A stretch of 47,288 nt of DNA from Bacilli bacterium (GTDB taxonomy: Bacteria; Bacillota_I; Bacilli_A; RFN20; CAG-449): positions 1 to 47,288 of the forward strand of contig CAAEFC010000042.1 in NCBI GenBank assembly GCA_900755065.1, written 5' to 3'. Below the pieces are notes generated by a model. The model did not search any database. It saw only the letters and a list, made by a program, of their open reading frames with translations, and was not told where the DNA came from. This document shows positions 14,944 to 23,638 of the stretch, one piece after another (position 1 is the first letter of the stretch; each line of letters starts with the position of its first letter). The position numbers and the translations under genes were made by a program.

Positions 14944-16290
14944 CTAGACAACCGTGGCATGACTGCTCGATGCGAGCAGACCGTCGATTTGCTGTGCCGT
15001 TTCAAGGGCGACGCCGACGACGATAATCATACCAGTTCCTCCCAAGGCAAGCGATGAAGGAACGACATTCAACAGAGTCAGGACGACCGGGAACGCGGCG
15101 ATCAGGGTCAATGCCGTAGCCCCCAGGAAAGTCACTCTGTTCAGAACTTTTGAAACGTATCGCTGCGTTTCGTTACCCGGCCTGATTCCCGGAATGTAAC
15201 TTCCCTGCTTCTGGAAATCGTCCGCAAGGTTTTCCGGATTGATCGTCAGATTCGAGTAGAAGAAACTGAAAGCAAAGGTCAGAATGACGTAAATGATCAA
15301 TCCCCAAGGCATATACCATTTGCTTCCGTCGAACCAAGGCATTTCTGTCAATGCCGATTGGTTGAAAATGTTCAGAACGTTCGTGATCGTCTCATTGGAG
15401 GTGTAATCCTCAACAATGAAACTGACGATGACGGCAGGAGCCATCATCAACGACCCGGCGAAGATGACCGGAATCACGCCGGCCGAGTTGATCTTGATCG
15501 GCAGGAACGAAGTGTTGTTGACTTTGGCGTTCAGCGCTCCGCCGGTTCCGGAATGTTGCACCGGAATCTTCCGGATCGATTTCTCGATGAACGTGACGAA
15601 GACGATGATCAACACGTAGGTTGCCAGATAGAGTCCGAGTTTCAGCGCACCCTGCACGATTCGGGATTCTTCCGTCACCAGTTCGCTGGTGAAGAAGTAT
15701 TGCGTCGCGGTGAAAATCTGCGACGGCAGAGAGGCGATGATGCCGCCGAAGATAATCATCGAGACACCGTTGCCCACTCCTTTCTGGGTGATCTGATCCG
15801 CCATCCACATCACGAGCATCGAACCGGCCATCATGATGATGATCGTCTTGATATACATCCACGCGTTCAGTTCGTCAACGAAACTGATCGCGCCTGAATT
15901 GTACATCGTCACGATGATGCCGTAGCCTTGGACCGCGCCGAGAACCAACGTCAGTATCCGGTTGGTCATCTCGATCTTCTTCCGACCCGACTGACCTTGC
16001 TTGGTCAGTTCGGTCAGCGCCGGAAGCACGTCTTTGGACAGCAGTTCGACGATAATCGAAGCCGTGATATAAGGGGAAACACCCAAAGCAAATACGGAAA
16101 AGTTTTGTAAGGCGCCACCACCCATCAAGTTCATCAGACTCAACAGGTCGGTATCACCGATCGAATCGTTCAGCGTGACACCCGGAACAATGATATTGCA
16201 ACCGATACGATAGATGAAGAAGATCATGATCGTAAACAGAATCCGGTCGCGGATATCCTTGTTTTTAAATATGGCCACCAACTTTTTCAT
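14944..16290 (-). CDS. secY: Protein translocase subunit SecY
   Basis: SecY forms the membrane channel for protein export. The 448 residues contain about ten membrane helices; recognisable blocks are GVTLNDSIGDTDLLSLMNLM, the plug-region FALGVSPYITASIIVELLSK, KGVGNGVSMIIFGGI and PGIRPGNETQRYVSKVLNR. It follows rplO with a one-base gap, the spc-operon arrangement. Confidence 0.98.
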   Translation of the reverse strand: MKKLVAIFKNKDIRDRILFTIMIFFIYRIGCNIIVPGVTLNDSIGDTDLLSLMNLMGGGALQNFSVFALGVSPYITASIIVELLSKDVLPALTELTKQGQSGRKKIEMTNRILTLVLGAVQGYGIIVTMYNSGAISFVDELNAWMYIKTIIIMMAGSMLVMWMADQITQKGVGNGVSMIIFGGIIASLPSQIFTATQYFFTSELVTEESRIVQGALKLGLYLATYVLIIVFVTFIEKSIRKIPVQHSGTGGALNAKVNNTSFLPIKINSAGVIPVIFAGSLMMAPAVIVSFIVEDYTSNETITNVLNIFNQSALTEMPWFDGSKWYMPWGLIIYVILTFAFSFFYSNLTINPENLADDFQKQGSYIPGIRPGNETQRYVSKVLNRVTFLGATALTLIAAFPVVLTLLNVVPSSLALGGTGMIIVVGVALETAQQIDGLLASSSHATVV

Positions 16291-16291
16291 T

Positions 16292-16732
16292 TTAGATTAC
16301 CTCAACGGTACCGCCGGCCTGTGTGATCGCTTTTTCAGCGGACTTGGAGAATTTATGCGCGGAAACCGCCAGTTTTTTACTCAGAGTTCCGTTGCCCAGC
16401 ACTTTCACGCAAGAGCAGTCTGAAGAAATCAATCCCTTTTCAATCAGCAGAGTTGGAGTAACCTTTGCCCCCTCGTCCAATTTTTCCAGATCGGAGAGGT
16501 TGACGATCGCGCAAACCGCCGAATTATAGTGGGTGAAGCCTCTCTTCGGCAATCTGCGGTAAATCGGATTCTGGCCGCCTTCAAATCCCGGACGGACTCC
16601 GCCGCCGCTTCGGGAATTCTGGCCTTTCTGACCGGATCCGCCGTTTTTACCCGAACCGGACCCCAAACCCCGGCAAATTCTCTTGCCGGTTTTTCTGGAT
16701 CCTTCGGTGTATTTCAGTTCATTCAATTTCAT
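16292..16732 (-). CDS. rplO: 50S ribosomal protein L15
   Basis: L15 is a late-assembling large-subunit protein. The 146 residues begin MKLNELKYTEGSRKTGKRIC, followed by a glycine/arginine-rich extension (GRGLGSGSGKNGGSGQKG type) and the GFEGGQNPIYRRLPKRGF block. It directly follows rpsE (14 bases); rpmD, normally in between, is absent. Confidence 0.97.
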   Translation of the reverse strand: MKLNELKYTEGSRKTGKRICRGLGSGSGKNGGSGQKGQNSRSGGGVRPGFEGGQNPIYRRLPKRGFTHYNSAVCAIVNLSDLEKLDEGAKVTPTLLIEKGLISSDCSCVKVLGNGTLSKKLAVSAHKFSKSAEKAITQAGGTVEVI

Positions 16733-16746
16733 GTTTCTTAACCTCC

Positions 16747-17337
16747 TTATTTGCGAAGCAACGCAACTTGCGCGCTTGTTTTGAGATTAATCAATCCGTC
16801 CACCGTCGCCCGAATGCAGTTGATCGGCGTTCTGGAACCATAGACTTTGGAGTAAATGTTCTTGATTCCCGCCAATTCCAGCACCGCACGGACCGGACCG
16901 CCGGCGATGACTCCGGTACCTTCCGGCGCCGGTTTCAGATACACCTTGCTGGCGCTGAAAACGCCGTTGATGTCGTGAGCGATCGTTCCGTTCCGGACAA
17001 TCGTGATGTGGAACATATTCTTTTTGGCCGCTTCTTCCGCTTTTTTGATCGCGTCCGGGACTTCGGCCGCTTTCCCGGTGCCGTAACCGAAATTACCTTT
17101 TCCGTCGCCTACGACGACCAGGGCGGCGAAACGCATATGACGTCCGCCTTTGACGGTCTTGCTGATCCGGTTGATCGAAACGACGCGGGAATCATACTGC
17201 TTTTCGTAGGATTTGTTTCCCTTTCTGTCGAATTTCTTACCGTCTTTTCTCGGACCTCTCTGAGGACGATCGCCGCGAGGAGCGCGTTTCGGCTGTTCGG
17301 CGACTTCGCCGTTCACTTCTACTTTTTCTTCTGCCAT
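16747..17337 (-). CDS. rpsE: 30S ribosomal protein S5
   Basis: S5 helps decoding accuracy and the mRNA entry helicase. Core blocks are RVVSINRISKTVKGGRHMRF, GYGTGKAAEVPDAIKKAEE and APEGTGVIAGGPVRAVLELA. At 196 residues it is about 30 longer than the Bacillus protein because of a charged N-terminal extension of ~45 residues (acidic then Arg/Lys/Gly-rich), as seen in several Mollicutes-related lineages. The gap to rplR is 12 bases. Confidence 0.97.
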   Translation of the reverse strand: MAEEKVEVNGEVAEQPKRAPRGDRPQRGPRKDGKKFDRKGNKSYEKQYDSRVVSINRISKTVKGGRHMRFAALVVVGDGKGNFGYGTGKAAEVPDAIKKAEEAAKKNMFHITIVRNGTIAHDINGVFSASKVYLKPAPEGTGVIAGGPVRAVLELAGIKNIYSKVYGSRTPINCIRATVDGLINLKTSAQVALLRK

Positions 17338-17349
17338 CGATAGTTCCTC

Positions 17350-17706
17350 CTAGAAAGCCAGACCGGCTTCTCTTGCGGCCTCCGCCACTTTTTTGACCCG
17401 ACCGTGATAGATGTAGCCCGAACGGTCGAATACGACTTTTTGAATTCCTTTTTCCAACGCGAGTTTAGCGATTTCCGCGCCGACTTTTCCGGCCGCTTCA
17501 ATGTTTCCGCCGTTGGCCAGTTTCAGATTGACCGAAGAGCAGGCCACCAGAGTAACCCCGTTCACGTCGTCGATAATCTGCGCGTGAATGTGTTTATTGG
17601 AACGAAATACACTCAATCGAGGGCATTCTGGCGTTCCGGAGATCTTCTCGCGCACACGCAGGTGGCGTCTGACACGACTAATATTTTTCGATTCCTTATT
17701 AATCAT
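17350..17706 (-). CDS. rplR: 50S ribosomal protein L18
   Basis: L18 binds 5S rRNA. The 118 residues carry RVRRHLRVREKISGTPECPR, LSVFRSNKHIHAQIIDD and the C-terminal FDRSGYIYHGRVKKVAEAAR block. It lies between rplF (24-base gap) and rpsE. Confidence 0.97.
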   Translation of the reverse strand: MINKESKNISRVRRHLRVREKISGTPECPRLSVFRSNKHIHAQIIDDVNGVTLVACSSVNLKLANGGNIEAAGKVGAEIAKLALEKGIQKVVFDRSGYIYHGRVKKVAEAAREAGLAF

Positions 17707-17730
17707 CTTCCTTATTCCTTTCTTGAGCGA

Positions 17731-18273
17731 TTATTTCTTACCGGCTCGTTTACCTTCTTTGCGCAGGATAAATTCGCCTTTGTATTTGATGCCCTTTCCT
17801 TTGTAAGGTTCAGGTTCTCTGACGCCGCGAATGATCGCCGCGGTTTCGCCGACCAACTGAGCGTCGATTCCCTCGACGACGATCTTCGTCGCCTCAGGGC
17901 AGGAAATCTTCACGCCGCTTTTCGGGGCGAGAACGACTTCGTGGGAATAGCCCATATTCAGCACGATGTTTTCTCCGCGCATCGCCGCACGATAACCGAT
18001 ACCGACGATTTCCAGTTCCTTTTTGAATCCTTCCGAGACGCCGACGACCATCGAATGGATCAGCGCGCGGGTGGTTCCGTGCAGGGAACGGGATTTGATT
18101 TCGTCGTCCGGACGGGTGCAGATCACTTCGTTTCCTTCGATTTTGATCGTGATCAATTTGTCGAAGGTGCGGGTCAACGTTCCTTTCGGACCGGTAACCG
18201 TGACCGTGTTGTCGTTATTGGTCACCGTTACGCCGGAAGGGAGAACGATAGGTTTTTTACCGATTCTTGACAT
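17731..18273 (-). CDS. rplF: 50S ribosomal protein L6
   Basis: L6 lies near the factor-binding site of the large subunit. The 180 residues start MSRIGKKPIVLPSGVTVTNN and end in PEPYKGKGIKYKGEFILRKE, both diagnostic. Duplicated beta-domains are of normal length. It lies 12 bases after rpsH. Confidence 0.98.
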   Translation of the reverse strand: MSRIGKKPIVLPSGVTVTNNDNTVTVTGPKGTLTRTFDKLITIKIEGNEVICTRPDDEIKSRSLHGTTRALIHSMVVGVSEGFKKELEIVGIGYRAAMRGENIVLNMGYSHEVVLAPKSGVKISCPEATKIVVEGIDAQLVGETAAIIRGVREPEPYKGKGIKYKGEFILRKEGKRAGKK

Positions 18274-18285
18274 AATCTGTTCCTC

Positions 18286-18681
18286 CTACCATACGTAAGC
18301 GATGACTTCGCCGCCGATGCCCAGTTTTCTGGCTTTCTTGTCCGTCATAACCCCTTGCGAAGTGGAGATGATGGCGATACCAAGACCGTTGAGCACGCGC
18401 GGAAGTTTGTCGCTCGAAGCGTTGACGCGCAATCCCGGCTTCGAGATTTTTTTCAGGCCGGAGATCACTCTGACGCCGTTTTCGGTGTATTTCAACGTCA
18501 ATGTGAGTTGTTTTTTCACTTCACCGGTGACTTCGTAGTCCTTGATGAAGCCCTCTTCTTTCAGAATCTCGGCAATGTGTACTTTCATATTGGAGTGAGG
18601 CATCGCCACTTTATTGCTTTTCATCGCGTTTGCGTTGCGAATCCGCGTCAGCATATCCGCGATTGGATCTGTCATAGTCAT
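18286..18681 (-). CDS. rpsH: 30S ribosomal protein S8
   Basis: S8 binds helix 21 of 16S rRNA and in other bacteria represses the spc operon. The 131-residue form starts MTMTDPIADMLTRIRNANAM and ends STSQGVMTDKKARKLGIGGE plus a short tail. The start at 18681 is placed ten bases after AAGGAGG; the frame is open eight codons further up, but that would include the ribosome binding site. An ATG two codons later is a weaker alternative. Confidence 0.96.
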   Translation of the reverse strand: MTMTDPIADMLTRIRNANAMKSNKVAMPHSNMKVHIAEILKEEGFIKDYEVTGEVKKQLTLTLKYTENGVRVISGLKKISKPGLRVNASSDKLPRVLNGLGIAIISTSQGVMTDKKARKLGIGGEVIAYVW

Positions 18682-18698
18682 TCTTGTGCTTCCTCCTT

Positions 18699-18884
18699 CT
18701 ACCAACTTGATTTCTTCATACCCGGGATTTCACCCTTGTACGCCAGTTCTCTCAGGCAAATACGGCAAACGCCGAATTTCCGGATGACCGAGTGAGGTCT
18801 TCCGCAGCGCGAGCAGCGGGTGTACTCTCTGACTTTGAATTTTTGAGGACGAGATTGTTTTGCGATTAACGATTTCTTTGCCAT
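18699..18884 (-). CDS. rpsN: 30S ribosomal protein S14, zinc type (type Z)
   Basis: The 61-residue short S14 has the zinc-ribbon cysteines in CSRCGRPHSVIRKFGVCRIC, where all four ligands are kept. This is the standard spc-operon form in Bacillota. It lies between rplE (12-base gap) and rpsH. Confidence 0.98.
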   Translation of the reverse strand: MAKKSLIAKQSRPQKFKVREYTRCSRCGRPHSVIRKFGVCRICLRELAYKGEIPGMKKSSW

Positions 18885-18896
18885 GATTTTCTCCTC

Positions 18897-19454
18897 CTAT
18901 CTGTGGAACGGCATGCCGAGCGCTTCGAGAAGCGTATAGGCTTCCTGATCGGTATTGGCCGTCGTCACGATGACAATGTCCATTCCTCTGATTTTGGTTA
19001 CTTTGTCAAAATCGATTTCCGGAAAGATCAATTGTTCTTTGACGCCCAACGTATAGTTTCCTTTTCCGTCGAACGAATTCTTCGATACGCCGCGGAAATC
19101 CCGCACGCGCGGCAATGCGATGGTCATCAACTTGTCGAGGAATTCATACATTCTGTTTCCTCGCAGGGTGACCTTGCAGCCGATCGACTGCCCCGCCCGA
19201 AGTTTGAAACTCGCGATCGATTTTTTCGCTTTGGTGATGACCGGTTTCTGACCCGAAACGATCGTCAGATCTCTGACCGCGTCGTCGAGCAGTTTGGAAT
19301 TCGCGGTCGCGTCGCCCACGCCGACGTTGAGAACCACTTTCTCAACGTGAGGGACTTGCATCACGGATTCGTATTTGTAGGTTTCCAGCAATTTGGCAAC
19401 GACTTCGGAATCGTATTTCGTCTTCAATCTTGCAACGTATTTTGTTTCTGCCAT
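18897..19454 (-). CDS. rplE: 50S ribosomal protein L5
   Basis: L5 binds 5S rRNA and forms bridge B1b. The 185 residues include VPHVEKVVLNVGVGDATANS, KAKKSIASFKLRAGQSIGCK and the TLGVKEQLIFPEIDFDKV block. It lies 11 bases after rplX. Confidence 0.98.
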   Translation of the reverse strand: MAETKYVARLKTKYDSEVVAKLLETYKYESVMQVPHVEKVVLNVGVGDATANSKLLDDAVRDLTIVSGQKPVITKAKKSIASFKLRAGQSIGCKVTLRGNRMYEFLDKLMTIALPRVRDFRGVSKNSFDGKGNYTLGVKEQLIFPEIDFDKVTKIRGMDIVIVTTANTDQEAYTLLEALGMPFHR

Positions 19455-19465
19455 GTCCGCTCCTC

Positions 19466-19780
19466 CTATCCTACTTTGATTTCCTTGCCCGCTTTGCGTA
19501 AGACGCGGACTTTTTTATCGCCTTCGATTACGTAACCGACCCGCATTCCCCGTTTGGCCTTATCGTTGTACAGGGCCACGTTGGAAACGTGAATCGGCGC
19601 ATAGATGTCGACGATGGTTCCTTCCGGATTGGTCTGCGACGGCTTGTGATGTCTCTTGTGGACGTTCACTCCGTCGACGACGACTTTATTCAATTTCGGA
19701 AACGCTTTCTGAACGATTCCGACTTTTCCCTTGTCGCTTCCGGCAATCACGATAACTTTATCGCCTTTTTTGATTTTCAT
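19466..19780 (-). CDS. rplX: 50S ribosomal protein L24
   Basis: L24 is an assembly-initiating protein with a KOW motif, here MKIKKGDKVIVIAGSDKGKV at the N-terminus. The 104 residues also include VVVDGVNVHKRHHKPSQTNP. It lies 12 bases after rplN. Confidence 0.97.
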   Translation of the reverse strand: MKIKKGDKVIVIAGSDKGKVGIVQKAFPKLNKVVVDGVNVHKRHHKPSQTNPEGTIVDIYAPIHVSNVALYNDKAKRGMRVGYVIEGDKKVRVLRKAGKEIKVG

Positions 19781-19792
19781 CGGGGATACCTC

Positions 19793-20167
19793 CTATAAAA
19801 CTTCCAGAGCGAGGGAAACGATTTTCATGTACCCTTCGCCTTTTTCACGAAGTTCGCGGGCGATCGGTCCGAAGACGCGGGTTCCCCGCGGGGAGCCGTC
19901 TTCGTTGATCAGCACGATCGCGTTGTCGTCGAATTTGACGTAAGAACCGTCCGGTCTGGAAACACCCTTCTTCGTTCTTACGATGACGCCCTTGACGACA
20001 TCGCCTTTTTTGATTTTTCCGTTCGGAATCGCGTCCTTGACGGCGCAGAGAACGATATCGCCGATGTTGGCGGATTTTCTCTTTGAACCGCCGTATAAGC
20101 GGAAGATACGTACGCTTCTGGCGCCCGAGTTATCGGCCACCACCAAATTTGTTTCAGTCTGAACCAT
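19793..20167 (-). CDS. rplN: 50S ribosomal protein L14
   Basis: L14 forms intersubunit bridges. The 124 residues begin MVQTETNLVVADNSGARSVR and include DDNAIVLINEDGSPRGTRVF, both highly conserved. It lies 12 bases after rpsQ. Confidence 0.98.
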   Translation of the reverse strand: MVQTETNLVVADNSGARSVRIFRLYGGSKRKSANIGDIVLCAVKDAIPNGKIKKGDVVKGVIVRTKKGVSRPDGSYVKFDDNAIVLINEDGSPRGTRVFGPIARELREKGEGYMKIVSLALEVL

Positions 20168-20179
20168 ATTTCTCCTCCC

Positions 20180-20446
20180 TTATTTCGCTTCGTTCGCGCG
20201 GGTGATGATCCGGACCAGACGGAAATGCTTGTTCGCGGATAATTTCCGCGTTTCCATCAGTTCGACCACATCGCCGACGTTGCATTCGTTGTTTTCGTCG
20301 TGAGCCAGATACTTTTTGCCGTATTTGACTCTTTTTCCGTATTTAGGATCTTTTTTATGCGTTTCCACCAGCACGTTGATCGTCTTGTCCATTTTGTTCG
20401 AGACGACGACGCCGCGGATAACTCTGCGTGTATTTCTTTCTTCCAT
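20180..20446 (-). CDS. rpsQ: 30S ribosomal protein S17
   Basis: S17 is an OB-fold primary binder of 16S rRNA. The 88 residues show GVVVSNKMDKTINVLVETHK, YGKRVKYGKKYLAHDENNEC and METRKLSANKHFRLVRI. It lies 13 bases after rpmC. Confidence 0.98.
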   Translation of the reverse strand: MEERNTRRVIRGVVVSNKMDKTINVLVETHKKDPKYGKRVKYGKKYLAHDENNECNVGDVVELMETRKLSANKHFRLVRIITRANEAK

Positions 20447-20459
20447 CCTTCGGATCCTC

Positions 20460-20657
20460 CTAATTTATTCCCATTTCACGCTCTTTGATGACCGTGTAGA
20501 TTCTGGCGATCGATTTCCGGATTTCGGTAATCTTCTTGCCGTTTTCCAACTGTCCCGTCGCGTGCTGGAAGCGAAGTGCCAATAGTTCTTGTTTCAGTTC
20601 GTAGACTTTGGTATTCAAGTCCGCGGTGGAAAGTTCTCTGATTTCCTGAATCGTCAT
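20460..20657 (-). CDS. rpmC: 50S ribosomal protein L29
   Basis: The 65-residue helical-hairpin protein sits at the tunnel exit beside the SRP and trigger-factor docking site. ELSTADLNTKVYELKQELLA and LRFQHATGQLENGKKITEIR are the diagnostic blocks. The gap to rplP is two bases. Confidence 0.97.
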   Translation of the reverse strand: MTIQEIRELSTADLNTKVYELKQELLALRFQHATGQLENGKKITEIRKSIARIYTVIKEREMGIN

Positions 20658-20659
20658 AA

Positions 20660-21076
20660 CTATTTCACATCTCCTTTCGCAATGATTTTCGTCTTGATCG
20701 GAAGTTTGTAAGAAGCCAATCTCAATGCTTCGCGCGCGTCCTTTTCCGGAACGCCACCGATTTCAAACATCACCCGGTTGGTCTTGACGACTGCAACCCA
20801 ACTTTCCGGTGAACCTTTACCGGAACCCATACGGACTTCGGCCGGTTTCTTGGTTTTCGCCATCTGCGGGAAGATCCGGATCCAGATCTGTCCGCTACGC
20901 TTGGTGTATCGCGCCAAAACGATACGGGCCGCTTCGATCTGACGGGCGGTGATGTAATTTCCCGATACCGCTTGAAGACCGAATTCTCCGAAGGAGACTT
21001 CGTTTCCGGCTTTGGACAAGCCTTCATATTTCAAACTGTGAGGTCTTCTGTATTTCACTCTTTTCGGTTGTAACAT
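20660..21076 (-). CDS. rplP: 50S ribosomal protein L16
   Basis: L16 contacts the A-site tRNA elbow. The 138 residues start MLQPKRVKYRRPHSLKYEGL and contain GQIWIRIFPQMAKTKKPAEV and VRMGSGKGSPESWVAVVK. It lies five bases after rpsC. Confidence 0.98.
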   Translation of the reverse strand: MLQPKRVKYRRPHSLKYEGLSKAGNEVSFGEFGLQAVSGNYITARQIEAARIVLARYTKRSGQIWIRIFPQMAKTKKPAEVRMGSGKGSPESWVAVVKTNRVMFEIGGVPEKDAREALRLASYKLPIKTKIIAKGDVK

Positions 21077-21081
21077 AGCGA

Positions 21082-21747
21082 CTATTCTCCTTTCTTATCG
21101 GAATCGTTTTTCTTGGCAGGTTTGGCAAGGCCGCGGGAAATCCAGACCTTGCACCCCAGTTTTCCGTAAGTGGTTTTGGCTTCCGCCAGCGCGTAATCGA
21201 CGTCCATACGAAGGGTATGAAGCGAAACGACGCCTTCTTTGTAGCCTTCCGAACGGGCGATATCGGCACCGCCGAGACGTCCGGAAACCGCGGTTTTGCA
21301 GCCGACCGCGCCGGCTTTCATCACCCGCTGAATGGCCTTTTTCTGCACATTGCGGAACGAGGCTCTTTCTTCGAGTTGTTTCGCCATTTCCTGCGCCACG
21401 ATGTTGGCGTCGAGCGAAGGATTTTTCACTTCGACGACGGAAATCTTGACTTTCTTGTTGTTGGCGATTTTCGTCACTTTCTTGGTGATCTCTTTGATAT
21501 TCGCGTTATCCTGACCGAGAACCGATCCCGGACGCGCGGTGAAGATCGAAACGGTAACGGTATCCTTGACTCTTTCGATTTCCACATGGGAAAGCAAAGA
21601 TTCTTTGAGTTTGGCCGTCAGATATTTTCTGATCTTGATGTCTTCATTCAAAAGAGAAGCGTATTCTTTTTTATCGGCATACCAGCGGGAATTCCAATTC
21701 TTGCTGATGCCGATCCGCATTCCTACCGGATTGACTTTTTGTCCCAT
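21082..21747 (-). CDS. rpsC: 30S ribosomal protein S3
   Basis: S3 forms part of the mRNA entry channel. The 221 residues start MGQKVNPVGMRIGISKNWNS, with the KH domain in the middle (ARPGSVLGQDNANIKEITKK; the usual GxxG reads VLGQDNA here) and the C-terminal GCKTAVSGRLGGADIARSEG block. A lysine-rich tail ends the protein. Confidence 0.98.
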   Translation of the reverse strand: MGQKVNPVGMRIGISKNWNSRWYADKKEYASLLNEDIKIRKYLTAKLKESLLSHVEIERVKDTVTVSIFTARPGSVLGQDNANIKEITKKVTKIANNKKVKISVVEVKNPSLDANIVAQEMAKQLEERASFRNVQKKAIQRVMKAGAVGCKTAVSGRLGGADIARSEGYKEGVVSLHTLRMDVDYALAEAKTTYGKLGCKVWISRGLAKPAKKNDSDKKGE

Positions 21748-21765
21748 AATCCACTCTTCTCCTTT

Positions 21766-22098
21766 CTATCTTTCTTTGACCACCACGGTAATGTGGCTGG
21801 TTCTCTTGACGATCGAGTACGCCGATCCCTTGGCTCTTGGCATATAGCGTTTCAGACGAGGTCCTTCGTTGGCGTAAATGGTATCGATGTACAGTTTCGA
21901 TTCGTCCATTTTGTGATTGTTGACTGCGTTCGCCGCCGCCGATTTGATCAGTTTGGTGACGACGGGAGTCGCCGATTTGTTGACGTTGGCAAGAATTCCC
22001 AACGCGACGGAAACGTCTTTTCCTCTGACTAAATCGATCACCAGACGGACTTTCCGGGGAGTAATGCGAACTCCGGTAACTTTTGCTGTTGCTTGCAT
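21766..22098 (-). CDS. rplV: 50S ribosomal protein L22
   Basis: L22 lines the exit tunnel, and its loop reaches the constriction. The 110 residues show GVRITPRKVRLVIDLVRGKD and GPRLKRYMPRAKGSAYSIVK. It lies 11 bases after rpsS. Confidence 0.98.
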   Translation of the reverse strand: MQATAKVTGVRITPRKVRLVIDLVRGKDVSVALGILANVNKSATPVVTKLIKSAAANAVNNHKMDESKLYIDTIYANEGPRLKRYMPRAKGSAYSIVKRTSHITVVVKER

Positions 22099-22109
22099 CG
22101 TCTTTCCTC

Positions 22110-22400
22110 CTATTTGGCGTGCGCCGCTTTGTCTTCGGCGGTGTGACCGGTGTGTCCTTTATAGGTTCTGGTCGGAGCGAATTCGCCCAGTTTGTGACCG
22201 ACCATATCTTCGGTGACGTAAACGGTGATGAATTCATGACCGTTATAGACGGCGAAGGAATGTTCGATGAACGCAGGGAAGATCGTCGATCTTCTCGACC
22301 AAGTTTTAATCAATTCCTTTTTATGAGCCGCGTTCAACGCTTCCACTTTCTTCATCAAGTGTTCGTCGACAAACGGTCCCTTTTTCAAACTACGTGGCAT
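22110..22400 (-). CDS. rpsS: 30S ribosomal protein S19
   Basis: S19 is a head protein next to S13. The 96 residues start MPRSLKKGPFVDEHLMKKVE and include HEFITVYVTEDMVGHKLGEF. It lies 21 bases after rplB. Confidence 0.98.
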   Translation of the reverse strand: MPRSLKKGPFVDEHLMKKVEALNAAHKKELIKTWSRRSTIFPAFIEHSFAVYNGHEFITVYVTEDMVGHKLGEFAPTRTYKGHTGHTAEDKAAHAK

Positions 22401-22421
22401 TGTAAACTTTTCTCCTTTCGC

Positions 22422-23261
22422 TTATAACGCTTTTCCGTTGCGTCTTCTGACGATCAATTTATTCGAGGCTTTCTTGGTGTCTCTCGTCTTGACACCCAGC
22501 GCGCGTTTACCCCAAGGCGTACGCGGCGCATCGCGGCCGACCGGACATTTTCCTTCGCCGCCGCCGTGCGGGTGATCGTTCGGATTCATGACCGAACCGC
22601 GCACGGTCGGACGAACGCCGTACCAGCGATTTTTGCCCGCTTTGCCGAAATTGACCAGGTTCCAGTCTTCGTTTCCGACGATGCCGATCGTCGCCCGGCA
22701 GGTGCCGAGAACTTTCCGGACTTCTCCGGAAGCCAGACGAAGCGTGACGTATTTTCCTTCATAACCGAGAATCTGCGCGGACGTTCCGGCAGCCCGGCAC
22801 ATCTGTCCGCCTTTTCCCGGAAGCAATTCGACGTTGTGAATGAACGTACCTTCCGGAATATTCCGGATTTCCATCGCGTTGCCCGTCTTGATGTCGACGG
22901 ACGCACCGGAAACGATCGTATCTCCGACCGCGATGCCCTGCGGAGCGAGAATGTAACGCTTCTCGCCGTCGGCGTAATGAACCAGACAGATGTTCGCGTT
23001 CCGGTTCGGATCGTATTCGATCGTCGCGATCTTTCCGACCACTTCATCCTTGTTCCGCTTGAAATCGACGATACGGTATTTTCTCTTGTTTCCCCCGCCG
23101 ATGTGACGGCAGGTAATCATACCGGTATTGTTGCGTCCACCGGTCTTTTTGATGGAAACTAACAAACTTTTTTCAGGAGTGGCTGTCGTGATTTCGCTGA
23201 ACGTGGAATTGGTCATATGGCGACGGCTCGGAGTCGTCGGCTTATAACTTCTTATTGACAT
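22422..23261 (-). CDS. rplB: 50S ribosomal protein L2
   Basis: L2 is a core large-subunit protein next to the peptidyl transferase centre. The 279 residues have GRNNTGMITCRHIGGGNKRK, the OB and SH3-like domains, and the functional C-terminal MNPNDHPHGGGEGKCPVGR loop with its conserved histidine. The gap to rplW is 32 bases. Confidence 0.98.
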   Translation of the reverse strand: MSIRSYKPTTPSRRHMTNSTFSEITTATPEKSLLVSIKKTGGRNNTGMITCRHIGGGNKRKYRIVDFKRNKDEVVGKIATIEYDPNRNANICLVHYADGEKRYILAPQGIAVGDTIVSGASVDIKTGNAMEIRNIPEGTFIHNVELLPGKGGQMCRAAGTSAQILGYEGKYVTLRLASGEVRKVLGTCRATIGIVGNEDWNLVNFGKAGKNRWYGVRPTVRGSVMNPNDHPHGGGEGKCPVGRDAPRTPWGKRALGVKTRDTKKASNKLIVRRRNGKAL

Positions 23262-23293
23262 AATTTCTTTTCTCCTATATTCGCCTGAACGGC

Positions 23294-23638
23294 TTATTCG
23301 TTATACATATTGATCTTGTCTTCCGGACTGATGGTGACGATCGCTTTTTTGTAACCGCTCGTCTTTCCTTCGTAACGGCCGACTCTCTTCGCCTTCGGAA
23401 GCACGTTGATCGTTTTCACGTCGAGCACCTTGACGTTGAAGATCTGCTGAACCGCGATTTTGATCTGCGTCTTATTCGCGTTCTTCTTTACTTTTAAAGT
23501 GACCTTGTTCTGTTCCTGCTGCAACTTCATCGTTTTTTCAGTCACGATCGGAGCGATCAGGACATCGAAACTTTCGATATTCGGCGCCGCATACTTGCGC
23601 TCTTCGACCACTTTGGTTTCTTTCTTGGTTCTTGCCAT
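23294..23638 (-). CDS. rplW: 50S ribosomal protein L23
   Basis: L23 at the tunnel exit docks trigger factor and SRP. The family core begins at about residue 26 (DVLIAPIVTEKTMKLQQEQN) and continues with KKNANKTQIKIAVQQIFNVK. At 114 residues it carries a ~20-residue charged N-terminal extension compared with Bacillus L23. It overlaps the rplD stop by one base (TAATG). Confidence 0.97.
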   Translation of the reverse strand: MARTKKETKVVEERKYAAPNIESFDVLIAPIVTEKTMKLQQEQNKVTLKVKKNANKTQIKIAVQQIFNVKVLDVKTINVLPKAKRVGRYEGKTSGYKKAIVTISPEDKINMYNE

